Positions 5,270 through 13,229 of a DNA stretch of 17,972 nt are shown piece by piece. The DNA comes from an uncultured Mycoplasmatota bacterium. GTDB lineage: Bacteria; Bacillota_I; Bacilli_A; RF39; UBA660. Both the position numbers and the translations under genes were made by a program. The notes beneath the pieces were generated by a model, which ran no database searches, was not told the origin of the DNA, and saw only the letters and a program-made list of their open reading frames with translations. Where the stretch lies: NCBI GenBank assembly GCA_900546745.1, contig URDT01000026.1, positions 1-17,972 of the forward strand, read 5' to 3'. The first letter of the stretch is position 1. Each line of letters opens with the position of its first letter.

Positions 5270-8194
5270 ATGATCTACGCACCACTAAATATAAAAACAG
5301 ATTATTCTTTACTAAATAGTATGATAAAGATTCCGGATTTAATTCTATTTGCCAAAGAAAATAAAATTCCTGCCCTTACTATTACAGATGATAATATGTG
5401 TGGTGTTATAGAATTTTATGAAGCTTGTACGCAAAACCATATTAAACCCATTATAGGATTAGATATTAAAATAGATAATTATCATATTTTATTATATGCT
5501 AGAAATTTTGAAGGATATCAAAATCTTTTAAAATTATCGGATAAATCTAGTGAAGATCAAATAACTTTATTAGATTTAAAACAGTACTCTAAAAATCTTA
5601 TTTGCATATTACCATATGCTTCTCTTTCTTTAGAGTCTCATTTGAACTTTTATGATTTATATTATATTGGATATCAAACTCAAGAAGAATATGTGAAAAT
5701 AGATCCTTCAAAAAGAATTTATTGCAATCCTATTCATTATTTAAAGAAACAAGATGAATCTTATTTTAAATATTTAAAAGCGATTTCTAATAATTATAAA
5801 ATAGAAAATGAAAGTTACTCTGAAAAATTTTTGAAATTAGAGAACCAACTTCCTTTTGATTTAACCAATAACTATGAGTTTACAAAGTTATGTAATTTTG
5901 AATTTGATTATCAAACAAGAAGAATTCCAAAATTTCCTTGTCCTAACCATTTAGATAGTTTTAGTTATTTAAAACAACTTTGTAAAGAGGGAATGAAAAG
6001 AATTTTTGGAGATAAAGTTCCTATTCAGTATTTAGAACGTTTAAAATATGAATTATCAGTAATTCATGAGATGAATTTTTGTGATTACTTTTTAATTGTT
6101 CATGATTATGTAGAATTCGCTAAAAAGAATCATATTTTAGTAGGACCTGGTAGAGGAAGTTCAGCAGGATCATTAGTTTCCTATTGCTTAGATATTATTG
6201 AAGTAGATCCTTTAAAATATCAGCTATTATTTGAGAGATTTTTAAATAAAGATAGAATTACATTACCAGATATTGATATTGACTTTGAAGGAACAAGAAG
6301 AGAAGAAGTTATTGACTATTGTAAACAAAAATATGGAATGAAACATGTTGCTAGTATTATTACTTTTAGTTCTCTTACCTCAAAACAAGTATTAAAAGAT
6401 GTAGGAAGAGTCTTAAATATATCCAATGAAATGGTGGATTATTTTGCTCGTATGTTTAAAGCAAAAGTAAGTTTAATGGATAACTATCGTGAATCTGATC
6501 GTATTCAAAATCATTTAAATAGAAATCCAGAATTAAAGAAATTGTTTGATATTTCTTTAAAGTTAGAAAATTTAAAGAAACATATATCACAACATGCTTC
6601 TGGTGTTGTGATATCAGATTGTGAACTAGATGAAGTTGTTCCATTAGTATATTATAATAATGAATATCTAATTGGATATACGATGGGATTTTTAGAGCAA
6701 TTAGGTCTTATAAAAATGGATTTCTTATCTTTAAAAACTTTAACAACTATTGATCATATGTTAAAAGAAATTCCTGAATTTAACGCTTCATCAATCCCAC
6801 TGAATGATATGGAAACGTTGGAAATTTTTAAAAAAGGTCAGACTATGGGAATCTTTCAGTTTGAGTCAGCAGGAATGATTCAATTTCTAAAGAAAATACA
6901 ACCTCAAAATTTTGAAGAATTGTATAATATTATAGCGCTTTATAGACCAGGACCAATGGGTAATATTAATTCTTATATTAGAAGAAGAAATCGTTTAGAA
7001 CCAGTGGATTATTTTCATCCAGATTTAATTCCAATTCTAAAGTCTACTTATGGAATTATTATTTATCAGGAACAAATTATGCAAATAGCTGTTACTTTAG
7101 CTGGATATTCATTGGGTGAAGCAGATTTACTAAGAAGAGCAATGTCCAAAAAGAAAGAGAGAATTTTAATTCAAGAAAAAGATAAATTTATTGAAAGAGC
7201 AGTTTTGAAAGGATACGATTTATCGCTTGTTCAAAAAATATATGAATTAATTTTAAAATTTGCTGAATATGGTTTTCCAAAAGCACATGCCGTTGCTTAT
7301 TCTTTAATTTCTTATAGAATGGCTTATATCAAAGCCCATTATCCTAATATCTTTATGAAAAATATGTTAGATTCGGTAATAGGATCTGATATTGATACAA
7401 GAGATTATATTGTAGAATGTCATGATTTAGATATTCCAATTTTAAATCCTAATATTCAATTTAGTGGTTCCAGTTATGAAATCACTAATCAAGGAATACT
7501 ATTTCCTTTATTAGCTATCAAAAATGTTGGAATAGTTGTGGTAAATCATATTATAGATGAACGAAAAAAGGGACCATTTTTAGATTTTTATGATTTTTTA
7601 AAGAGAACAAACCATCAAATTTTAAGTCGTAGTGTTCTTCAAAACTTAATTTATTCTGGTGCTTTTGATTGCTTTTCTTTAACGAGAAGAACGATGATAG
7701 AAAATTTAGATGTTGCTTTAAATTATATTGAATTATTAGGTGATTTATCAGAAGAATATGTGATGAAACCTGAAATAGAAGAATATGAAGAATATTCTAA
7801 AAATGAAAAATTATATTTAGAAAAACAAGCATTAGGTTTTTATTTAAATAATCATCCTGTTAATGAATACCGCAAAAAAAATCATAAATTAATTTCTATC
7901 AGTAGTATCAGCAATTATCTAAATAAAACTATTGATTTAATTGTTTCTATAGATTCTATTCATGAATCTCGCTCGAAAAAGGGAGAACCGATTTGTTTTA
8001 TGAAAGTCAGCGATGAATTGTTACAATTAGAAACCCCTATTTTCGCAGAAGCTTATAAAAATACACCTCCACTCGCTTTAAATGATATTGTTCAGTTGAC
8101 GGGTAGAGTTAGTAGACGTAATGGTAAGGATCAATTGATTGTGAATAAAGTTATTGTTTTAGAGCATGTTGACCAATCAAATTTACTTGATTAA
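5270..8194 (+). CDS. dnaE: DNA polymerase III alpha subunit, DnaE type
   Basis: This 974-residue protein is a C-family replicative DNA polymerase. In Bacilli, DnaE extends primers before PolC takes over. The N-terminal PHP domain (about 1-200) is degenerate: the metal-binding HxH reads N7-I-K9 and the TDH motif reads TDDN, so PHP exonuclease activity is not expected. The polymerase core has GPGRGSSAGSLVSYCL, the catalytic pair Asp334/Asp336 in PDIDIDF and the third acid Asp484 in KMDFLSL. The fingers show RPGPMG and YGFPKAHAVAYS (667 on). A helix-hairpin-helix region (about 745-820) and an OB-fold (about 885-965) follow. It is shorter than B. subtilis DnaE (about 1,115), like other reduced lineages. 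Whether this lineage also has PolC cannot be seen here. The start is fixed by AAGGAG. Confidence 0.96.
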   Translation: MIYAPLNIKTDYSLLNSMIKIPDLILFAKENKIPALTITDDNMCGVIEFYEACTQNHIKPIIGLDIKIDNYHILLYARNFEGYQNLLKLSDKSSEDQITLLDLKQYSKNLICILPYASLSLESHLNFYDLYYIGYQTQEEYVKIDPSKRIYCNPIHYLKKQDESYFKYLKAISNNYKIENESYSEKFLKLENQLPFDLTNNYEFTKLCNFEFDYQTRRIPKFPCPNHLDSFSYLKQLCKEGMKRIFGDKVPIQYLERLKYELSVIHEMNFCDYFLIVHDYVEFAKKNHILVGPGRGSSAGSLVSYCLDIIEVDPLKYQLLFERFLNKDRITLPDIDIDFEGTRREEVIDYCKQKYGMKHVASIITFSSLTSKQVLKDVGRVLNISNEMVDYFARMFKAKVSLMDNYRESDRIQNHLNRNPELKKLFDISLKLENLKKHISQHASGVVISDCELDEVVPLVYYNNEYLIGYTMGFLEQLGLIKMDFLSLKTLTTIDHMLKEIPEFNASSIPLNDMETLEIFKKGQTMGIFQFESAGMIQFLKKIQPQNFEELYNIIALYRPGPMGNINSYIRRRNRLEPVDYFHPDLIPILKSTYGIIIYQEQIMQIAVTLAGYSLGEADLLRRAMSKKKERILIQEKDKFIERAVLKGYDLSLVQKIYELILKFAEYGFPKAHAVAYSLISYRMAYIKAHYPNIFMKNMLDSVIGSDIDTRDYIVECHDLDIPILNPNIQFSGSSYEITNQGILFPLLAIKNVGIVVVNHIIDERKKGPFLDFYDFLKRTNHQILSRSVLQNLIYSGAFDCFSLTRRTMIENLDVALNYIELLGDLSEEYVMKPEIEEYEEYSKNEKLYLEKQALGFYLNNHPVNEYRKKNHKLISISSISNYLNKTIDLIVSIDSIHESRSKKGEPICFMKVSDELLQLETPIFAEAYKNTPPLALNDIVQLTGRVSRRNGKDQLIVNKVIVLEHVDQSNLLD

Positions 8195-8215
8195 ATAGAT
8201 TAAATACTATATACT
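8187..8215 (+). promoter_or_regulatory. Promoter of the prepilin-like gene
   Basis: TTGATT (8187-8192), a 17-base spacer and TATACT (8210-8215). The -35 box overlaps the last codons and stop of dnaE, so the prepilin gene can be expressed apart from dnaE despite the 46-base gap. No terminator is seen after dnaE. Confidence 0.55.
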
Positions 8216-8240
8216 ATAGATATACTACAGGAGTGGTACT

Positions 8241-10229
8241 ATGAAGAATAAAAAAGGGTTTACATTATTGGAATTTTTATTAGTAATGGTGGTTATGTTA
8301 ATTGTAATTGTTGTTTCATTACCATTAATTTTATATGCAATTAAGCGGGCTAGATTAAGTGCTTTTAAGACGAGTGCTCAAAATGTGTTAGATTCTGTTC
8401 AATTTCATTTTGCCAATACACCTTATATGTCAATTCCAGAAGGAGGAATTGATATTAACGAATTAGATGTTGATTTAAAAAATAATAATTTTGATCAAGG
8501 TGTTATTCAAAAAGTAGGGGATGATTTACAACTAGTTTATCTAATTAAGAATAATTATTGTGCGATGGGAACAGCTAAAAATTTAAGAGTCACAGATTCT
8601 GGTTGCGGTGCTTTAGATACGACGGCTCCAGAACAAGTATATATTTATTGGAAAGAGACTACTAAAGATTCTTTGACTGTAATTGCTTCGGCAAAAGAAA
8701 ACGAAAGTGAAATTATTTCTTATGAGTATAGTATTGATGGACAAAAGTATGAGCCTAAAACAGAAGAGAATGTTCACACTTTTTCCAATTTAAAAAGTGG
8801 TAGTCATAAGGTGAAAGTGCGTGTTACAAACGAAGCAAAATTGACAAAAGAATCAGAAGAGTATGTTTTTGATAACAAAGAAAAGTCAACAATTCAATGT
8901 TATTCTAAAGGTGAAAAAATAGGATTTAAATCGAAAGAAACCATGATTTGTGAATATCCTAATTCTAGTGAATTTGAGTATCAATATAGTGAGGATGCTA
9001 CTACATGGAATGATATTCAATTAGTAGATGGAAAATATGAATTTCAATTTGATCAAAATAAAAGAATTTATACACGAGTACTTGAAAATGGTCAATTAAA
9101 GACAATTACAACAATTCAAATAAATAATATTGATACAACTTTAAATGGCGCTTATCCTGAATTACTTTCTAATATGATTCCTATTATTTATAGTGAAGAA
9201 AAGAAGTCTTGGGTCAAGGCAGACAGTAGAATTCTTTATTTTAATTATCAAAATAAACAATGGGCCAATGCTGTCATGGTTCGTAAACGAGCTGATTCTG
9301 ATGATCCAAATAGTCATGATAGAGATTATTATTTAAGTGATGATGCAATTGGTAATCCTATTTATGAAGGAGATATTTTAGGCTATTACGTTTGGGTTCC
9401 TCGATATCGATACCAATTATTTAATGTTTCTAATAAGAAAATAGCTCCATTGGAAATTTCTATTCAATTTGAAGGAAAAGATATTAAAAAATCAAATGGA
9501 AAGAAAAATGATACTGATACTAATGGTGAGTATTTAACACATCCAGCATTTACAGTAAATGGTAAAGAATATAATGGTTTTTGGGTTAGTAAATTTCAAA
9601 ATAGTGTTGGAAAAACTTCTAATTGTTACCTTAGTAAAGATGTTACAAATTGTAATGTAGGTAGTAATTATTTGTATTCTCTTCCTAATTCTGATAGTGT
9701 TACTAACGTTTCTTATTCGAATGCTTATTTAATGAGTAATGATATGACTAAATCAGGAAATATATATGGGTTAATGAAGGCAAGTACACATGTTATTACC
9801 AATTTAGAATGGGGCGCTATAGCTTATTTAACAAATAGTAGTTATGGTGATTCCAACATCAATTCAACGACAGGAAATGTTACAGGAGTCTATCAAATGG
9901 CTAGTTCCTTAAAGGAAATGGTAATGGCTAATTATAATCAGGATGCTGGAAAAAATAAAGAGGATAACTCTGGATTTCAGGATTATGGAACCGTTTCTTG
10001 GCCTAATGTAATTGATTACTATAATGGAATTACTTCTAAAAATCGTATTTTGGGAGATGCTACGGGAGAAACAGAAGGCTGGTATCAATCAGAACATAAC
10101 TTTGTAAATGGTGAAGAACCTTTTATGGTAAGAGGTGGTACGATGAATCAAATTACTTCCATTTATAATTTTGATCATAATACGGGCAATTATCATGAAG
10201 ATGTTACTTTTAGAACTTGTTTTTTATAA
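8241..10229 (+). CDS. Large prepilin-like surface protein with Ig-like and FGE-sulfatase/lectin-like regions
   Basis: The 662-residue protein starts with a type IV prepilin signal: KNKKG, cleavage expected between Gly6 and Phe7, then FTLLE with the conserved Glu5 of the mature form, and a hydrophobic helix to about residue 32. Residues about 130-215 and 216-295 look like beta-sandwich (Ig or fibronectin-like) repeats. The last 330 residues contain YYVWVPRYRYQ, GFWVSKF, TNLEWGAIAYL, PFMVRGG and a terminal FRTCFL, a pattern I associate with formylglycine-generating-enzyme/C-type-lectin folds, probably used here for binding. Cysteines occur as close pairs (107/122, 220/237, 462/471), suggesting disulfides outside the cell. 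No pilus assembly, ATPase or prepilin peptidase genes are in the window. AGGAG (8229-8233) supports the start. Type IV-like localisation is well supported; ligand and function are unknown. Confidence 0.8.
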   Translation: MKNKKGFTLLEFLLVMVVMLIVIVVSLPLILYAIKRARLSAFKTSAQNVLDSVQFHFANTPYMSIPEGGIDINELDVDLKNNNFDQGVIQKVGDDLQLVYLIKNNYCAMGTAKNLRVTDSGCGALDTTAPEQVYIYWKETTKDSLTVIASAKENESEIISYEYSIDGQKYEPKTEENVHTFSNLKSGSHKVKVRVTNEAKLTKESEEYVFDNKEKSTIQCYSKGEKIGFKSKETMICEYPNSSEFEYQYSEDATTWNDIQLVDGKYEFQFDQNKRIYTRVLENGQLKTITTIQINNIDTTLNGAYPELLSNMIPIIYSEEKKSWVKADSRILYFNYQNKQWANAVMVRKRADSDDPNSHDRDYYLSDDAIGNPIYEGDILGYYVWVPRYRYQLFNVSNKKIAPLEISIQFEGKDIKKSNGKKNDTDTNGEYLTHPAFTVNGKEYNGFWVSKFQNSVGKTSNCYLSKDVTNCNVGSNYLYSLPNSDSVTNVSYSNAYLMSNDMTKSGNIYGLMKASTHVITNLEWGAIAYLTNSSYGDSNINSTTGNVTGVYQMASSLKEMVMANYNQDAGKNKEDNSGFQDYGTVSWPNVIDYYNGITSKNRILGDATGETEGWYQSEHNFVNGEEPFMVRGGTMNQITSIYNFDHNTGNYHEDVTFRTCFL

Positions 10230-10247
10230 GTAATTTAAAAAGTTTAG

Positions 10248-10275
10248 AAAAAGTCTACAAATATAGACTTTTTTT
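10248..10275 (+). terminator. Intrinsic terminator after the prepilin-like gene
   Basis: AAAAAGTCTA (10248-10257) pairs perfectly with TAGACTTTTT (10264-10273) around a 6-base loop, followed by a run of seven T. Confidence 0.88.
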
Positions 10276-10284
10276 GTGCTTTTG

Positions 10285-10293
10285 TGTTAAAAT
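10285..10293 (+). promoter_or_regulatory. Extended -10 promoter of the dnaB operon
   Basis: TGTTAAAAT gives an extended -10 element. The -35 region falls in the terminator tail and is a poor match. The Shine-Dalgarno GGGGGTG (10308-10314) follows. Confidence 0.45.
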
Positions 10294-10319
10294 AAAGGTA
10301 AATTTTTGGGGGTGTTATA

Positions 10320-11600
10320 ATGACGAAAGAAAAAGTGCTACCCGCAGATACTTTTATTGTTTTTAATAAAACAATTCTTCATGATGAAGATCGAAAAATA
10401 TTATTGATGTTATATCAACCAATTATTGGTTATCAGGCAATTAGCCTTTATTTTACACTATGGAATAATTTAGATCGAAGAGAGATTTTTTCAAAAGAGT
10501 GTACCCATCATCTTTTGATGACAAATATGCAACTTCGACTTTCTTCTATTGTAGAGGCAAGAGAACGATTAGAGGCAGTAGGACTTTTAAAAACCTATTT
10601 AAAAAAGCAAAACATTAATAATTTTGTGTATGAATTATATTCCCCAATTAGTCCTTATGATTTTTTAAATAATCCTGTATTAGCTACTACTTTATTTAAT
10701 AATGTTGGTAAATACGAGTATGAGAAGATATTAGAATATTATCAAGTCCCTAAAATTAATCTAAAAGAATATGAAGAAATTACATGTTCTTTTACCGATA
10801 TATTTGAATCATCAAATGTGACAGAATTTGAAATAGTAACTTCTAATCTTCAAAAATACTCTTCTAATAAATTAAATATTACTCCTAAAATAGATTTAGA
10901 TAATATTGTTTCTTTAATTCCTGATGATATGTTGAATGTAAGAAGTTTAACAAAAGATACAAAGGATTTAATTTATAAAATTTCATTCATTTACAATTAT
11001 GATGATGCTTGTATGAGTGAATTAATTAGAAACTCCTTAAATGATAAAAAAATGATTGATAAAAAAATGCTTCGTATTCAAAGTAGAAAATTATATCAAT
11101 TTGAAAATAGTGGCAAATTACCTAGTTTAATGTATCGTAATCAACCAGAATATTTAAGAAAACCTGTGGGTGATGTTAGTAAAAAAGCAAAAATTATTTA
11201 TCAATTTGAAACAACTTCTCCTTATGATTTTCTAGCTAGTAAATATAATGGCTCTAAACCTTCTAAAAGTGATTTGGGAATTTTGGAATTTTTATTATTA
11301 GATATGAATCTAAATCCAGGAGTTGTCAATGTCTTAGTTGATTTTGTTTTAAAAATTGATCATAATAAACTTACGAAAAGCTATGTAGAAAAAATTGCTA
11401 GTCAATGGGCAAAGAGTAAAATTGAAACGGTAGAAGAAGCTATGACAATTGCAGAAACAGAATATAAAAATCGCAGAAAAGTAAAAAAGAATCCAAAAGT
11501 GTTAGAAGAAAAACCTTCTTGGTTTGATCAAGATATTGAAAAACAACAAGCTAATTTGGAAGAACAAAAAGAAATTGAAAAAATGTTAGAAACAATTTAG
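10320..11600 (+). CDS. dnaB: Replication initiation protein DnaB (Bacilli helicase co-loader)
   Basis: This 426-residue protein matches the Firmicutes DnaB family, which with DnaD and DnaI recruits and loads the replicative helicase at oriC and at stalled forks; it is unrelated to the E. coli DnaB helicase. The N-terminal winged-helix-like region (about 1-120) has ILLMLYQPIIGYQAISLY, the family's opening block. A DnaD/DnaB_2-type helical domain lies at about 300-385 with the signature Y355-x3-I359-x3-W363 (YVEKIASQW), involved in DNA binding in DnaD. The tail is a charged Glu/Gln/Lys helix. It is followed 8 bases later by dnaI, the conserved neighbour in Bacilli. The start is set by GGGGGTG. 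Length is somewhat below B. subtilis DnaB (472). Confidence 0.88.
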   Translation: MTKEKVLPADTFIVFNKTILHDEDRKILLMLYQPIIGYQAISLYFTLWNNLDRREIFSKECTHHLLMTNMQLRLSSIVEARERLEAVGLLKTYLKKQNINNFVYELYSPISPYDFLNNPVLATTLFNNVGKYEYEKILEYYQVPKINLKEYEEITCSFTDIFESSNVTEFEIVTSNLQKYSSNKLNITPKIDLDNIVSLIPDDMLNVRSLTKDTKDLIYKISFIYNYDDACMSELIRNSLNDKKMIDKKMLRIQSRKLYQFENSGKLPSLMYRNQPEYLRKPVGDVSKKAKIIYQFETTSPYDFLASKYNGSKPSKSDLGILEFLLLDMNLNPGVVNVLVDFVLKIDHNKLTKSYVEKIASQWAKSKIETVEEAMTIAETEYKNRRKVKKNPKVLEEKPSWFDQDIEKQQANLEEQKEIEKMLETI

Positions 11601-11608
11601 GTGATAGT

Positions 11609-12523
11609 ATGAAAGAATTAAAAAATATGATTCCTAAAAAAAATATGGAAACTAAATTAATGATTCGTTTCCAACAAGCTTTAAAAGATAAAGATTTTGA
11701 AGAATTTGTCAATCAAACAGGTCTTTCTTATGAGGTTTTAGCACAATATACTAGTATTCTAGAGGAGTCTAAAAAAGAGTATGAACATTGTAAAAATTGT
11801 AAATCAATCTTAGATTGTAAAAATAAAATAAATGGCTATTGTTATTTGCCAGAAAGTCATAATCATAGTTTAAGTTTTTGTTATCAAAAATGTCGTTATC
11901 AAAAAGAATTAGATGACAAAAACCAATATTTGAATAATGTTTATACATTTGATATTCCAGAAGAAATTAGACATGCTTCTATTAGTGATATTTATAAAGA
12001 TGATAAAAATAGATATCAGGTAATTAAATATATCACTGTTTTTATTAAAGATTATTTAGAAAAGAAAAATCCTAAAGGAATGTATTTGACAGGAAACTTT
12101 GGAGCGGGAAAAACATATTTAATTTCAGCTATGTTTAATGAACTAGCGAAAAAAAATGTGAAAAGTTCGATTGTATTTTGGTCAGAATATTTGAGACAAT
12201 TAAAAAATTCCTTTAATAATCACGATGAATTCAAAGAAAAATTTGAACAAATAAAAGAGTCACCAATTTTATTAATTGATGATATTGGAGCTGAAAATAT
12301 GACATCGTGGGGAAGGGATGAAGTTTTATGTCCTATTTTACAATATCGAATGGAAGAACATTTACCAACATTTTTTACTTCTAATTTAAATTTAGAACAA
12401 TTAGAACAACATTTGAGTATTACGAAAGATGGTGTTTCTGAGGTAAAAGCTAGAAGAATTATTGAAAGAATTAAACAACTTTCTAATCAAGAAATAATGA
12501 TTAGTAAGAATTTAAGAAGCTAG
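11609..12523 (+). CDS. dnaI: Primosomal helicase loader DnaI
   Basis: The 304-residue AAA+ ATPase loads the hexameric replicative helicase onto DNA. The N-terminal part has a cysteine-rich zinc-binding region, Cys61, Cys64, Cys70, Cys78, Cys91 and Cys95, as expected for the DnaI helicase-binding domain. Walker A is GNFGAGKT (162-169), and Walker B LLIDDIGAE has Asp224/Asp225. A sensor region with FFTSNL and a C-terminal ARRIIERIK containing the expected arginines follow. Length is normal (B. subtilis 311). It overlaps dnaB's operon: its Shine-Dalgarno AGGTGA starts in the dnaB stop codon, suggesting coupled translation. Confidence 0.95.
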   Translation: MKELKNMIPKKNMETKLMIRFQQALKDKDFEEFVNQTGLSYEVLAQYTSILEESKKEYEHCKNCKSILDCKNKINGYCYLPESHNHSLSFCYQKCRYQKELDDKNQYLNNVYTFDIPEEIRHASISDIYKDDKNRYQVIKYITVFIKDYLEKKNPKGMYLTGNFGAGKTYLISAMFNELAKKNVKSSIVFWSEYLRQLKNSFNNHDEFKEKFEQIKESPILLIDDIGAENMTSWGRDEVLCPILQYRMEEHLPTFFTSNLNLEQLEQHLSITKDGVSEVKARRIIERIKQLSNQEIMISKNLRS

Positions 12524-12536
12524 TAGGGGGATTATT

Positions 12537-13220
12537 ATGAAAGAAGAATTAGAACAATTTTTCGAATATGAAAAACATGATACACTAGAGGAATTTGAAT
12601 TAAATTTTGAACCATTTATAGAAAAGTATGAGGATAAAAAATTTGTCTATCAATATTTGTTAAAATTATTTCAAATTCAAAAACAAGATTTAATTAATAG
12701 TAAGGCTGAAACTCCAGAATTATTTTTAGTGGGAATTAGAAAAAATATTCGTTATACTAAAAATATTATTTCTTATTTAAAGGAACAGTTACAAAACATT
12801 CCAAAACCAGAAATGGTTCATAATCAAGCAATAAGAGAAAATAAAAATGTACCAATTATTAAAAAGAAAAGATTAAAAAAAGAAAGAACTCATAAAATTG
12901 AATTATCTGAAGAAGAACAATTATTAAAAGAAGACTTAGAAAACGAAGTAACAAGAAAAGACTGTATTCAATCATTATCAACCCCTAGTCTTACAACATT
13001 TATTCATTATTATGGTCGTCAAAAAAATAATTTGGTAGCTTTTAAAATCAGTTGTAGAAACTCTAACCAGTATGATTCTTTAGATGATATTCAGACAAAT
13101 ATTAATTTTACAAATGATTTGCTAGAAGCTTTGATTTCTGAAAATGTGACCAGAAAAGTTGTTACAAAAGAGAATCAAAAAAAATCAAAAAATTTTATAA
13201 CTCCTATTTCTGAAATTTAA
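12537..13220 (+). CDS. Hypothetical helical protein in the dnaB-dnaI operon
   Basis: The 227-residue protein begins 13 bases after dnaI with a strong AGGGGG (12525-12530). It appears mostly helical and highly charged: an N-terminal helical region (1-95), a basic linker (about 108-118, KKKRLKKERTHK), then IELSEEEQLLKEDLE (121-135) and a C-terminal mixed domain with FIHYYG and VAFKISC. No membrane segment or signal peptide is seen. I do not recognise a family. Its order of helices, linker and E-L-S-E-E-E-Q motif resembles the N-terminus of the next gene (E-L-T-E-D-Q at 99), so the two may be distant paralogues. It occupies the slot held by ytxB/ytxC in B. subtilis. Confidence 0.78.
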   Translation: MKEELEQFFEYEKHDTLEEFELNFEPFIEKYEDKKFVYQYLLKLFQIQKQDLINSKAETPELFLVGIRKNIRYTKNIISYLKEQLQNIPKPEMVHNQAIRENKNVPIIKKKRLKKERTHKIELSEEEQLLKEDLENEVTRKDCIQSLSTPSLTTFIHYYGRQKNNLVAFKISCRNSNQYDSLDDIQTNINFTNDLLEALISENVTRKVVTKENQKKSKNFITPISEI

Positions 13221-13229
13221 CTAACAGAA

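Noticed and set aside
6456..6644. 62-residue open frame on the minus strand
   Set aside because: Lies fully inside dnaE, with no promoter or ribosome site.
10000..10229. Diversity-generating retroelement variable region at the end of the prepilin-like gene
   Set aside because: The fold would be suitable, but there is no reverse transcriptase, no accessory gene and no second copy of this stretch in the window.
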